This document shows, in pieces, positions 35,224 through 46,874 of a stretch of DNA of 64,000 nucleotides. The stretch lies in NCBI RefSeq assembly GCF_016811075.1, contig NZ_JAFBGL010000006.1, positions 124,001-188,000 of the forward strand. Direction: 5' to 3'. Every line of letters begins with the position of its first letter. The stretch's first letter is position 1. The translations under genes were made by a program, and so were the position numbers. The notes under the pieces were generated by a model. It was not told where the DNA came from and did no database searches. It saw only the letters and a program-made list of their open reading frames with translations. Origin of the DNA: Oceaniferula flava. GTDB taxonomy: Bacteria; Verrucomicrobiota; Verrucomicrobiia; Verrucomicrobiales; Akkermansiaceae.

Positions 35224-35243
35224 TTTGTGAAATATTTCACAAA
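35224..35243. promoter_or_regulatory. Perfect 20-bp palindrome of CRP/FNR type upstream of atpB
   Basis: TTTGTGAAATATTTCACAAA is a perfect palindrome and contains the CRP consensus TGTGA-N6-TCACA exactly. It lies 68 bp before the atpB ATG. A second, weaker inverted repeat GTGAC-N6-GTCAC is at 35162-35177. A weak TTGCGC-N17-TAAAGA promoter lies at 35248-35276. A regulator for the operon is inferred. Confidence 0.55.
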
Positions 35244-35310
35244 TAGTCTTGCGCGGCATTCGCTGGCACGATAAAGACCGCGCGCCGGTTAATGAATTGG
35301 CACCGATTCC

Positions 35311-36201
35311 ATGGCTAGATTTCTCTCAGCGCGCGTTTTCTTACCCGCAATCTTCTTGTTCCTCTTCTCAGGGGCTGCTTCTGCGGCGGCTGGTCACCAG
35401 CTCCCGCTTTATCCTCACTCTCCATTTGAAGGGACTCCGTTTTTCTGGGTCACCAACTCCATGATTATGGTCTGGATGGGTGCGGCTCTTATTTTCCTGT
35501 TCTGCAAAGCAGCAACCGGCAAGATGGATATCGTTCCCACAGGCTTCCAGAACTTCGCTGAGTGGCTGATTGAGAGCCTTTACAATTTCTTCGGCAGCAT
35601 CCTCGGTGATCACCTGGTGAAACGCACTTTCTGGTTCTTCGGCGGCACCTTCCTGCTGATTTTGATCGTCAACTACCTTGCACTCCTTCCCGGCGTCGGC
35701 ACCATCACCTACGTTGATGCCGCTGGTCACGTGCAGGGTCTTCTCCGCGGTGGTAATGCCGACCTTAATATGACCGGTGCCATGTCCTTCACCTTCGCGC
35801 TGCTCTGGTTCTACTGGGCCTTCACTGAGAATGGTGCCAAGAACTTCTTGGCTCACATCTTCGCCCCCAAAGGCGACTTCAAAGGTGCCATGCTCGTCGG
35901 TATGGTGGTGATCTTCTTCATGGTCGGTATCCTTGAGGTGATCTCCATCGCCATTCGCCCAGTGGCCCTCAGTTTCCGTCTCTTCGGTAACATCTACGGT
36001 GGTGAGCAGACGCTCGGCGGCCTCATGGCCCTCGTGCCTGAATACCTCGCTTTCCTTCCTGCGCTGCCCTTCTACTTCATGGAGCTGCTGGTCGGCCTCA
36101 TTCAGGCCCTGGTGTTCACTCTGCTGAGTGCCGTCTTCCTGAAGTTGATCTGCGATCACGGTGACCACGATGATCACCACGACGAAGAGCACGCACACTA
36201 A
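35311..36201 (+). CDS. atpB: F0 subunit a
   Basis: This is a 296-residue protein with an N-terminal signal-like segment (AGAASAAAGH) before the first structural helix. The conserved stretch AIRPVALSFRLFGNIYGGE (about 213-231) contains the essential Arg, and ALVFTLLSAVFLKLICDH is the last helix. The C-terminus is His/Asp-rich (HDDHHDEEHAH). Subunit a forms the proton half-channels next to the c-ring. It is the first gene of atpBEFHAGDC. Confidence 0.97.
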   Translation: MARFLSARVFLPAIFLFLFSGAASAAAGHQLPLYPHSPFEGTPFFWVTNSMIMVWMGAALIFLFCKAATGKMDIVPTGFQNFAEWLIESLYNFFGSILGDHLVKRTFWFFGGTFLLILIVNYLALLPGVGTITYVDAAGHVQGLLRGGNADLNMTGAMSFTFALLWFYWAFTENGAKNFLAHIFAPKGDFKGAMLVGMVVIFFMVGILEVISIAIRPVALSFRLFGNIYGGEQTLGGLMALVPEYLAFLPALPFYFMELLVGLIQALVFTLLSAVFLKLICDHGDHDDHHDEEHAH

Positions 36202-36296
36202 ACAATTTTCCAACTTTTGGCAGTCAGACCATAGGCAAACAGTGGGGGCTACCGAAAACACCAAACCAAATAACCAACACCAAACCAACTAATATC

Positions 36297-36497
36297 ATGG
36301 TATTTACTAAAGCATTCGCAGTCGCGCTCGCAGCACTCGCTGGCGGAATCGGAATCGGAATCCTCGGATCCAAAGCAGCTGAAGCAACTGGCCGTAACCC
36401 CGGTGCAGCGACTCCAGTTCTGACCATCTCCATCATTCTTGCCGCGCTTATCGAGGGTATCTTCATCCTCTCCGCATTCGCTGTTAACTACGGTTAA
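36297..36497 (+). CDS. atpE: F0 subunit c
   Basis: This 66-residue two-helix hairpin has the Gly-rich helix 1 (GGIGIGILG), the loop ATGRNPGA, and Glu in AALIEGIFIL as the ion-binding carboxylate. It lacks the Gln and Ser of Na+-binding c subunits, so it is likely H+-type. It is at the short end of the usual 70-90 range. A hairpin follows. Confidence 0.96.
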   Translation: MVFTKAFAVALAALAGGIGIGILGSKAAEATGRNPGAATPVLTISIILAALIEGIFILSAFAVNYG

Positions 36498-36523
36498 TCC
36501 GCCGAGCGCAACCCAATTACCGG

Positions 36524-36554
36524 GTGCTGCGGAGATCATCGGTTTCCGCAGCAC
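36524..36554 (+). other. Hairpin after atpE
   Basis: GTGCTGCGGA (36524-36533) and TCCGCAGCAC (36545-36554) form a perfect 10-bp stem in the atpE-atpF gap. No T-run directly follows. It could stabilise or attenuate the message so that c subunits outnumber the others. Confidence 0.55.
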
Positions 36555-36630
36555 TCACCTTTCACTTTCTCAGGCCCTCACTCTTCCGTCCACGTAGGAC
36601 GTTCTTTTTTCAAACATACATCACAATATC

Positions 36631-37167
36631 ATGTCTCCCTTGTATTTAGCAGCAGCCGAAACAGGCAAGTCCGGACTCCTCGAGACTTTCGGAGTGGCTT
36701 GGCCGTATCTCATCGCTCAGCTCGTTAACTTCATTATTGTGATCCTGGTGCTCAAGAAGTTCGCCTTCGGTCCCATCCAGGCCATGCTTGAGCAGCGTAA
36801 AAACCGCATCGCCGAGGGCGAAGAGAAGCTCAAACGCATCGAGCAGCAACTCGCCGATAGCGAGAAGCAAACTCAGGAAGCCATCGATGCCGCCAATGCC
36901 GATGCCCAACGCCTGATCACCGAGGCCAAGGAAAGCGCCGCCGCCATCTCCGAGAAGAAGGCTCAGGAAGCCATCGCCTCCGCTCAAACCATTCTCGCGA
37001 AAGCCGAAGAAGCCGCCAAAGCTGAGCGCAGCGCCATGCAGGCCGAGCTCAAGCAGGAATTCGGTCGCCTGGTCACCGCCACCACCGCCACCGTCACCGG
37101 CAAGGTTCTTACCGACGACGACCAGAAGCGCATCAACGAAGAAGCGCTCGCCACGGTGGAAGGCTAA
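36631..37167 (+). CDS. atpF: F0 subunit b
   Basis: This 178-residue protein has one membrane helix (about 22-42, IAQLVNFIIVILVLKKF) and then a long charged coiled coil (KNRIAEGEEKLKRIEQQLADSEK and onward), the stator stalk that links subunit a to delta. Size is normal. Confidence 0.95.
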   Translation: MSPLYLAAAETGKSGLLETFGVAWPYLIAQLVNFIIVILVLKKFAFGPIQAMLEQRKNRIAEGEEKLKRIEQQLADSEKQTQEAIDAANADAQRLITEAKESAAAISEKKAQEAIASAQTILAKAEEAAKAERSAMQAELKQEFGRLVTATTATVTGKVLTDDDQKRINEEALATVEG

Positions 37168-37206
37168 TCCCTGCTGACTACCCACTTTCTACCGACCACT
37201 GAATTC

Positions 37207-37599
37207 ATGAAAGTTTCCAAGGACGCCGCCCGCACCGCCAGCCGGATTTTCCGCCTCTGCTCTCCCGATGGACGAGTGGATGAGGCCAAGATGCGCTCCG
37301 CCATCGCTCTGATCGTGGAAAGAAAGCCACGTGACTACCGCGCGATCCTTCACTCACTGCACCGTCTGATCCGGATCGATGCAGAAAGCCGCCAAGCGCT
37401 CGTCGAGAGCGCCGCGGATCTCGACACCGCCAGCCGCGTGCGCGTCGAGAAAAGCCTCGCCGATCGTTACGGCGAAGGTCTGACTTACTCCTACAAAACC
37501 ACCCCCGAGCTTCTCGGTGGGGTTCGCATCCGCATCGGTGATGATGTTCTCGACGGCTCCGTCAAGTCACGTCTCGACCGCCTCGTGAACACCTTCTAA
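37207..37599 (+). CDS. atpH: F1 subunit delta, short form
   Basis: This 130-residue protein is shorter than the usual 175-185. It shows the C-terminal delta signature SYKTTPELLGGVRIRIGDDVLDGSVKSRLDRL at about 97-128. The N-terminal helical domain is reduced to about 90 residues. Position between atpF and atpA confirms the call. It joins the F1 head to the b stalk. Confidence 0.9.
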   Translation: MKVSKDAARTASRIFRLCSPDGRVDEAKMRSAIALIVERKPRDYRAILHSLHRLIRIDAESRQALVESAADLDTASRVRVEKSLADRYGEGLTYSYKTTPELLGGVRIRIGDDVLDGSVKSRLDRLVNTF

Positions 37600-37644
37600 G
37601 CAACTTCAAAAACTTCAATCTGATAACTTCAAACTAACAAAGCC

Positions 37645-39177
<1,533 letters not shown>

Positions 39178-39232
39178 GTCAGCCCAGCTGACATCACCGC
39201 CCACCGTCCACTGACTACCGCCCACAGAACAC

Positions 39233-40129
39233 ATGGCTAACCTACGTGACATCCGCCGCCGCATTAAGTCGGTCAAGAACACCTCGCAGATCACCAAGGC
39301 GATGGAGCTTGTCGCTGCGGCGAAGATGAAAAAAGCCCAGGACCAGGCAGTGGCCGGGCGTGAATATGCGGACTCCCTCAATCAGGTGTTGACCAACCTC
39401 AAGGACAACACCGACGAGGAATCCCACCCGCTGCTCGAAAAGCGCGAAGGCGGTAAGGAGCTGATGCTCGTCATCTCCACCGATAAGGGACTCTGCGGAG
39501 GCCTGAACACCAACCTTCTCAAGAAGGTCCGTTCATCCGCTGGGGAAGACACCGATTACATCACCGTCGGCCGCAAGCTGCGCATGCAGATTGCCAAAGC
39601 CGATGGGAACCTCATCGCCGATTGGCATGTGGGTGATCCGGTTCCGTTCAACGATGCCAAACCGATCGCCAAGTTCGTCACCGAGAAATTCCTCGCCGGC
39701 GACTACGATCGCATCAGCGTGGCCTTCAACAACTTCGTCTCCACCCTGCGCCAAGAGCCATGGGTAAGCCAGCTGCTGCCGATCGAGGCAGACACTCTGG
39801 CTGAAAAACGCGCCTACGAAGGTGTCGGAACCGGTGACGCCAAGGAAACTGACAAGGAAACAGCCCTCGGCAAAGACTACCTCTTCGAGCCTAACGCCGA
39901 AGGCGTGCTCGATAAGCTGTTGCCGCTTTACATCAACTTCCAGGTCTACCAGATGCTGGTAGAAGCCCGCGCCTCCGAGCACTCCGCTCGTATGGTAGCA
40001 ATGAAGTCCGCCACGGACAACGCGAAGAACATGATCAAGGACCTCACCCTTGAGTATAACAAACTCCGTCAGGCTGCGATTACTGCCGAGCTTCTGGAGA
40101 TCACCACCGCCATGAAAGCCATGGAGTAA
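39233..40129 (+). CDS. atpG: F1 subunit gamma
   Basis: This 298-residue protein starts NLRDIRRRIKSVKNTSQITKAM, has STDKGLCGGLNT near 85, and ends in the conserved NKLRQAAITAELLEI region. It is the central rotor shaft. The length is typical. Confidence 0.97.
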   Translation: MANLRDIRRRIKSVKNTSQITKAMELVAAAKMKKAQDQAVAGREYADSLNQVLTNLKDNTDEESHPLLEKREGGKELMLVISTDKGLCGGLNTNLLKKVRSSAGEDTDYITVGRKLRMQIAKADGNLIADWHVGDPVPFNDAKPIAKFVTEKFLAGDYDRISVAFNNFVSTLRQEPWVSQLLPIEADTLAEKRAYEGVGTGDAKETDKETALGKDYLFEPNAEGVLDKLLPLYINFQVYQMLVEARASEHSARMVAMKSATDNAKNMIKDLTLEYNKLRQAAITAELLEITTAMKAME

Positions 40130-41698
<1,569 letters not shown>

Positions 41699-41800
41699 GT
41701 TGCTCAGTGTGCAGTTTGCTAGTGAGCAGTCATGCCACCGAGCAGAGCTCGCACACTGAAACTGACATCCGACACACCAAAATACTAACAGACTTCAATC

Positions 41801-42208
41801 ATGCTTCATCTCGATATCGTCACCCCGGAGAAAAAAATCTTCTCTGATACCGTGCAAAACGTCTACCTGCCTTCTTCCGAGGGTGAGATGGGCGTTCTGG
41901 AACTGCACGCTGCCCTGGTGACTCCTTTGGAGCCCGGCGAACTGCGTTACCTCAAAGACGGCAAGGAGGAAGTCCTCGCTGTCGGTGAAGGATTCGTTGA
42001 GGTGACTCAGGAAAAAGTCATTGTCCTCTGTGACCTCGCCCTTGCCGGTGAGGACATCGACGAGGCCGCCGTGGAAAAAGCCATGGAGCGTGCCAAGGAA
42101 GCTCTTGAAAATGCCGAGCACGAAGCTGACGTCGATATCGCCGCATTGCAGGCCATGATCGCCAAGTCCACAGCTCAGCTTAAGGTCAAGCGTCGTAACC
42201 GACACTAA
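41801..42208 (+). CDS. atpC: F1 subunit epsilon
   Basis: This 135-residue protein starts MLHLDIVTPEKKIFSDTVQNVYLPSSEGEMGVLELHAAL, the N-terminal beta sandwich, then has a helical hairpin at the C-terminus. It is the last gene of the operon and is followed by a strong terminator. Confidence 0.96.
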   Translation: MLHLDIVTPEKKIFSDTVQNVYLPSSEGEMGVLELHAALVTPLEPGELRYLKDGKEEVLAVGEGFVEVTQEKVIVLCDLALAGEDIDEAAVEKAMERAKEALENAEHEADVDIAALQAMIAKSTAQLKVKRRNRH

Positions 42209-42234
42209 AAACCTTCGAGTATCCCTACTTTATC

Positions 42235-42269
42235 AGCCCCTATGCGCACATCGCATAGGGGCTTTTTTA
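42235..42269 (+). terminator. Terminator of the atp operon
   Basis: AGCCCCTATGCG (42235-42246) and CGCATAGGGGCT (42252-42263) form a perfect 12-bp stem with a 5-nt loop and a T-run, 27 bp after the atpC stop. Confidence 0.9.
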
Positions 42270-42575
42270 TGTTTTGTGAGAAAGGTAAGTGGACTTGGCA
42301 CAAGCTATACGATCGATGGCCACTAACGAACTTTGTGTTTACGGTGGGAAGTTAGGCGGTGGGTGAGCAGAACAATGAACAATCTGAATCATGGAAAAAA
42401 TGAGGCTTTGTGAGATGGGCAGATTTTTTAACATCAAGTTGATTTGCCGCACATAAATAGTCCTCTGCTGAATTTTCACGGTCTAACCGTCTGGTTATGT
42501 TGGTGTTAACTATGATCGATTGTTGTTTCGTCTTTTCATTGGAGAAGACGCAGTCGTCATACGAATAAAAAAACA
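42270..42575. other. A+T-rich intergenic stretch
   Basis: No gene, clear promoter or repeat is visible here. It must hold the promoter for the PEP-CTERM gene at 42576. The region is more A+T-rich than the atp operon. Confidence 0.5.
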
Positions 42576-43343
42576 ATGATAACACACACGCAAATATTAC
42601 CATTCATGATGGCGACACTTGCTCTATCAGGAGCTCAAGTATCCGCTGCCATTTCGTTGTCAACGACTGAGCCTACGGATGATGTTTTGCTCGACTACAT
42701 GGTCGGTAGCAAGGTGTCCACCAAGATTAATTCCACTGCGGCACAAGGATCCCGAGGCAGTGGTTTTAGCCTGGAATCCTCTCTGGGAGGAAGTCAGTTT
42801 GATATCTCGAGTATCACTCTGGATACCAATGCCAACACCCTGGCAGAAGGTTTCGAGTTCACAGTCAGCATCATTCAGGCCGGGGATGCACCGCCCTATT
42901 ACCAAGGGGTTTACAGTGTGGATTACACCGCTGTCGGATCGGGCAACGTCACCGCCGCCAACTTTGCCAGCGCTGTTGGAGGATCGATTCTCGGCGAAGA
43001 AACGTTTACCATTGGCACCGGAGGACTGACGACCTTGGCTAGTGAGTATATTACCTTCGAGTTCAGTAGTGCCATCCGTGTGGATGCGGATACCCAGCTC
43101 GCTGTGTTGGTAAGCACCAACGGGGAATTCAACCAATATGAGGGAACCAACAACGCCAATCTGGCGACTCCGACTGCGTTGAATAGAATCCTGTTCTCAG
43201 ACACGTCGACATCCACACCTGACATGACAGGTAGTTCACGAGACTTCCGCTTCCTGGTCTCGGGCACAGTGGTTCCTGAGCCATCCTCTGCGGCTCTGCT
43301 GGGTCTTGGGGGGCTGGCTTTGATGCTTCGCCGTCGTAAATAA
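42576..43343 (+). CDS. PEP-CTERM sorting domain protein
   Basis: This 255-residue secreted protein has an N-terminal signal peptide (about 1-24, ending SA). The body is a Gly/Ser/Thr/Asp-rich beta domain with no recognised family. The tail VVPEPSSAALLG, a hydrophobic helix and RRRK at about 230-255 is nearly identical to the tail of the protein at 1811-2521, so both should pass through the same exosortase. Base composition is A+T-richer than neighbours. It has its own terminator. Confidence 0.85.
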   Translation: MITHTQILPFMMATLALSGAQVSAAISLSTTEPTDDVLLDYMVGSKVSTKINSTAAQGSRGSGFSLESSLGGSQFDISSITLDTNANTLAEGFEFTVSIIQAGDAPPYYQGVYSVDYTAVGSGNVTAANFASAVGGSILGEETFTIGTGGLTTLASEYITFEFSSAIRVDADTQLAVLVSTNGEFNQYEGTNNANLATPTALNRILFSDTSTSTPDMTGSSRDFRFLVSGTVVPEPSSAALLGLGGLALMLRRRK

Positions 43344-43372
43344 TTGGGCATTAGCGAATCCAATTACACAAG

Positions 43373-43406
43373 CCACACTTTGCTGGATGCGAAGTGTGGT
43401 TTTTTT
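43373..43406 (+). terminator. Terminator of the PEP-CTERM gene
   Basis: CCACACTT (43373-43380) and AAGTGTGG (43392-43399) form an 8-bp stem followed by a seven-T run. Confidence 0.85.
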
Positions 43407-43682
43407 GCAAATTCATGAACGGAGAGAGACTTGTAAGCTGATATCGAGAGCGTGCAGGATGGCATTTCTAACATCGCATTATGCCATCTCCAGTAGGGGG
43501 GATAACTCGATGCCTACCTGACACGTTAGGAAAATTGAAATGCCTCAATGCCGCAACTACGGTCTTTAGCGACGATTGTGCATCTGCCATGCGACGCGTG
43601 GAAGGATCTGGCCACCGATATGCTTGAGTAAGGATGAAGTGCTGAAAGTCAGCATTTCATTCAACAACCCAATCCAACCAAC
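43407..43682. other. Noncoding region with two small hairpins
   Basis: GATGGCAT and ATGCCATC (about 43459-43489) form one inverted repeat, and TGCTGA-AAG-TCAGCA (about 43640-43654) forms another, ahead of the DJ-1/PfpI gene. No gene is visible. Confidence 0.5.
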
Positions 43683-44252
43683 ATGTCGAACCAACTCAAC
43701 AACAAGAAAATAGCCTTCCTCGCCACCGATGGTGTGGAACAAGTAGAACTCACTCAACCGTGGGAAGCGGTGAAAAACGCAGGTGCCACGGTGGAATTGA
43801 TCTCTCTGGAAGAGGGAGAAATCCAAGGGGTGAACCACGATGAAAAGAAAGACCGCTTCAGCGTCGACCGAACCATCGACCAAGTCAGCGCCGATGATTA
43901 CGACGGCCTGGTGCTGCCCGGTGGCGTGTTTAACCCGGACGCCCTGCGGGTCAACGATGATGCCGTGAGCTTTGTTCGCCAGTTTTTCAAACAACACAAA
44001 CCAGTCGCCGCCATCTGTCATGGCCCTTGGCTCTTGGTCGAAGCAGATGTGGTCCGCGACCGCAAAGTCACTTCATGGCCGAGTGTGAAAACCGACCTGA
44101 TCAACGCCGGAGCCAACTGGGTGGACGAAGAGTGTGTGGTCGATGAAGGTCTGGTCACCAGCCGGAACCCCGACGACCTCCCTGCCTTCTGCGACAAAGC
44201 CGTCGAGGAATTCTGCGAGGGCAAACACAGTGGTCAACTGGCAGAAGTCTAA
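43683..44252 (+). CDS. DJ-1/PfpI-family protein (YhbO-like)
   Basis: This 189-residue protein has KIAFLATDGVEQVELTQP at the start, GLVLPGG near 75-81, and the nucleophile elbow AICHGPWLL with Cys112. Members act as glyoxalase/deglycase-like stress proteins or peptidases; the exact activity is not predictable. No signal peptide. It is followed 8 bp later by a lipocalin gene, so likely a stress-related pair. Confidence 0.87.
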   Translation: MSNQLNNKKIAFLATDGVEQVELTQPWEAVKNAGATVELISLEEGEIQGVNHDEKKDRFSVDRTIDQVSADDYDGLVLPGGVFNPDALRVNDDAVSFVRQFFKQHKPVAAICHGPWLLVEADVVRDRKVTSWPSVKTDLINAGANWVDEECVVDEGLVTSRNPDDLPAFCDKAVEEFCEGKHSGQLAEV

Positions 44253-44260
44253 CCATTACC

Positions 44261-44824
44261 ATGAAAAAAATTTCCAAATACGCCTGCCTAATCGCTCTGG
44301 CCACCACTTCATCGTTGATCATTTCCTGCGCGGGTAACAAACGCGCGGGTGACAGCCTGGCGACCGTAAGCAACTTCCATGCGAAGCAATACGCCGGTGA
44401 GTGGCACGAGGTGGCACGCCTGCCGAACTTTTTCGAACGGGATGTGGTCGCGGCCAAAGCCACTTACCGAGTTGAACCGGACGGTAAGATCTCGGTGCTT
44501 AACGAAGGTCTGAAGGCTGACGGTGAGATGACCTCGATTCAGGGCACGGCCAAGCCAGTGGGTAACACCCCCGAGGGTGAAGCCAAGCTCGAGGTCCGCT
44601 TTGATCCTTTCCCAGCCTCGCTCTTTGCGGGCGACTACTGGGTGCTCGATCTCAACGATGCGCATACGATGGCGATTGTGGGCAGTCCGAACCGCAAGTT
44701 CCTCTGGCTGCTAGCCAAGGATCCCTCCGCACAGACCGATGACTTTTCCGCAGGCCTCAAGCGGATGCAAACACAAGGCTTTGACGTCAGTCAGCTGATC
44801 GTCAACCCGAAGCGACTGAAATAA
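44261..44824 (+). CDS. blc: Bacterial lipocalin (Blc-like) lipoprotein
   Basis: This 187-residue lipoprotein has a lipobox IISC near 20-23. The lipocalin domain starts FHAKQYAGEWHEVARLPNFFERD (about 40-62) and shows GDYWVLDL near 126-133. Blc proteins bind lipids, such as lysophospholipids, at the outer membrane and are stress-linked. It shares a transcript with the DJ-1/PfpI gene. The following hairpin ends the unit. Confidence 0.9.
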   Translation: MKKISKYACLIALATTSSLIISCAGNKRAGDSLATVSNFHAKQYAGEWHEVARLPNFFERDVVAAKATYRVEPDGKISVLNEGLKADGEMTSIQGTAKPVGNTPEGEAKLEVRFDPFPASLFAGDYWVLDLNDAHTMAIVGSPNRKFLWLLAKDPSAQTDDFSAGLKRMQTQGFDVSQLIVNPKRLK

Positions 44825-44842
44825 ATCAGTCTGCCAAATACC

Positions 44843-44884
44843 CAAAAAATGCTCGGTCGGGTCACTGCCTGATCGAGCGTTTTG
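44843..44884. terminator. Bidirectional terminator
   Basis: GCTCGGTCGGG (44851-44861) pairs with CCTGATCGAGC (44868-44878) with two G-U pairs. A T-run follows on the plus strand (44880-44883) and an A-run precedes at 44843-44849, serving the convergent genes on both sides. Confidence 0.8.
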
Positions 44885-45226
44885 TTATTTTAGAAACTGC
44901 ACGGTGCCGATCAAGTTGTCGCGCAGGCGATAGCGGACCAGCACAGTGCCGCGGCTTTCCTCGCCTTTGACGAAACGGTGCCAGTGCTCGAGATCGACGC
45001 AGTGCTCGCCATGGACAAGTCGCTGCTCCACCGTGGCGCCGAAGTTGCCACGGGCAAACATGGCTTCGTAGTTTTTTCGGAAGGCGTCCCGGCCACGGGT
45101 GGTGACTTTGCCGTCGGCATTGAGCACCTCGATTTCCTCGTGGTAGCATTTTACAAAGGCATCGAGGTTGTGATCGTTGTAGGCGCTGAGTTGTTGTTGC
45201 GCGAGTTCGGCGATTTTACTGTCCAT
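44885..45226 (-). CDS. NTF2/SnoaL-like protein
   Basis: This 113-residue cone-shaped alpha+beta barrel protein has LSAYNDHNLDAFVKCYHEEIEVLNADG near 13-39 and GRDAFRKNYEAMF near 45-57. Such proteins act as small isomerases, cyclases or binding proteins, and no function can be inferred here. It has no signal peptide. The next gene lies 21 bp upstream on the same strand; both may share a transcript. Confidence 0.75.
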   Translation of the reverse strand: MDSKIAELAQQQLSAYNDHNLDAFVKCYHEEIEVLNADGKVTTRGRDAFRKNYEAMFARGNFGATVEQRLVHGEHCVDLEHWHRFVKGEESRGTVLVRYRLRDNLIGTVQFLK

Positions 45227-45247
45227 GGTGGTAATGTTAGGGTTGCC

Positions 45248-45883
45248 TTATTTGAAATCCGGTTGAACGAGCTCGATCACCGCCTGGCGTGTTGCTCCTT
45301 CAGTGAGGCCTTGCAGCATGTAAATAAGGTAACTGTGGGTGGTCTCAAGTTCCTTTTTCAGGGCTGCTGCTTCCTGCTGCTGGTATTCACCGGCATCCCA
45401 CTCTTTCAGGCCGGCGTCGATGAGCTGGATGAGTGGCTTGAGGTAGTTGATTTTAGGCACCCCGCGTTTTCCTGTGGGTGGCGCGCTGAGTGCGGCTTGA
45501 TACTTGGCGAGAAAGGACTCGATGGGTGCGTCGTTTCGCGCACTGAGGTGCGACCACATCGTGCCACCGCCACTGTGCACGGCGCGGACGCGGAGTTTGA
45601 GGTCGGACCAGTCGTTGAGAACTTGCCGCCACTGATTCAGTTCACGCACTGCTTGCACCGAGGTTTTTCCCAGCTCGGCGTCGGTCTGGATCCGTTGAGC
45701 GGTCGCCCATATTTGCGCCGCTTCGTTATGCCCCACCTCGCTCTGATCGCCCAGTTTTTCAGCCAACTGCTCGAGTGTTAGCTGAAGAACCTCGCTGGTG
45801 TTCAGAGGACCGGGCTGGGCGTGAAGGGACGGTGTGCAGAGTGCTATAGCGGTGAGAAGTCCTGCGATAGAGGTGTGGTTCAT
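45248..45883 (-). CDS. Secreted helical protein of unknown function
   Basis: This 211-residue protein has a signal peptide (about 1-22, ending LHA). The remainder is alpha-helical with Gln, Glu and Lys-rich segments. It has no heme CxxCH, membrane segment or recognised motif. It is probably cotranscribed with the NTF2-like gene. A TGTTAG word lies near each end of it. Confidence 0.6.
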   Translation of the reverse strand: MNHTSIAGLLTAIALCTPSLHAQPGPLNTSEVLQLTLEQLAEKLGDQSEVGHNEAAQIWATAQRIQTDAELGKTSVQAVRELNQWRQVLNDWSDLKLRVRAVHSGGGTMWSHLSARNDAPIESFLAKYQAALSAPPTGKRGVPKINYLKPLIQLIDAGLKEWDAGEYQQQEAAALKKELETTHSYLIYMLQGLTEGATRQAVIELVQPDFK

Positions 45884-46031
45884 TCTCTAACATATGATCG
45901 AGCCACCTCCGGCTGACAAGGAGAAAGCCCTAGTTGTCGGTGGTCGCATGGATGCGTAGGATAGGTCGAAAGCGCCAGTGGGCTTAAATTTTCCCCATTG
46001 CCAAGATGGTGGCGGTAGCTAGGGTTTCGCT

Positions 46032-46832
46032 ATGAAAAATCGCGGTCTCGCTCGTCACTCGCTGGTCACCCTGTTGCTTCTTTTTGTATTCACCGCGGGA
46101 AATATCTCTGCCAAAGCGCGGGTGTTTTTGCTCGGTGGCCAATCGAATATGGCGGGTGCCGGACTTTTTGCGGAATTGAAGAAATCCGAGCAGGTTCCAC
46201 CCGAGGGCGTGCTGATCTGGCACAAGAACCAGTGGCAGAAGCTGGGCCCGGGGATCTCGGCGAACACGGGGCGCTTTGGGCCGGAGCTGGCCTTTGGTCG
46301 GGCGATGCGTAAGGCTTTTCCTGACGACGACATCTACCTGATCAAGCGGGCCTCTGGCGGCACCTCGATGCACAAGCACTGGACCTTCGGCAATGGTGGC
46401 GGCCCCTTGCTGAAGCGCTTTCTGGCCGATGCCCGGGCAGCCCTGAAAGACTTGGATCGCAAGAAGGTCGATTACCAAGTCGATGCCATGCTCTGGATGC
46501 AAGGCGAGAGCGATGCCGACCAAGGGAAGGGGGCCGAGTATGAAGCGAGCCTGAAGGAGTTCATCAAAGAGATCCGCCGTGAGTTCAAGCGCAGAGACCT
46601 GCCGTTCATCATGGGAAGAATCATCACGACCTTTGACAAACCAAAAGGCAATGGTCCGCTGGTGCGGGCGGCTCAGGAGAGCTTGGCGAAGAAGTTAAAA
46701 AACGTCGCCTGTTTTGACACCGATGATTTTCCTCGCATCAACAAGGGGCACTACAATCACGAGGGCCAGCTGATACTCGGCAAGACCTTTGCCAAGCATT
46801 TCCTGAAAATGGTGGCAGATGAGAAAAAGTAG
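46032..46832 (+). CDS. SASA/DUF303-family carbohydrate esterase
   Basis: This 266-residue secreted SGNH-type esterase has signal peptide about 1-28, Ser38 in GGQSNMAG, WMQGESDA near 155-162 and the C-terminal HYNHEGQL His. These are the catalytic features of sialate O-acetylesterase-like proteins that deacetylate sialic acid or plant polysaccharides. It fits a glycan-degrading lifestyle. It is monocistronic and convergent with the following gene. Confidence 0.88.
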   Translation: MKNRGLARHSLVTLLLLFVFTAGNISAKARVFLLGGQSNMAGAGLFAELKKSEQVPPEGVLIWHKNQWQKLGPGISANTGRFGPELAFGRAMRKAFPDDDIYLIKRASGGTSMHKHWTFGNGGGPLLKRFLADARAALKDLDRKKVDYQVDAMLWMQGESDADQGKGAEYEASLKEFIKEIRREFKRRDLPFIMGRIITTFDKPKGNGPLVRAAQESLAKKLKNVACFDTDDFPRINKGHYNHEGQLILGKTFAKHFLKMVADEKK

Positions 46833-46874
46833 CGTGTCGAGCCTGGGCGAGCAGGTAACGAGCGCTCCCGGACA

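Noticed and set aside
35368-36288. A 306-codon minus-strand frame opposite atpB
   Set aside because: Acidic shadow of membrane-protein codons; atpB on the plus strand is unquestionable.
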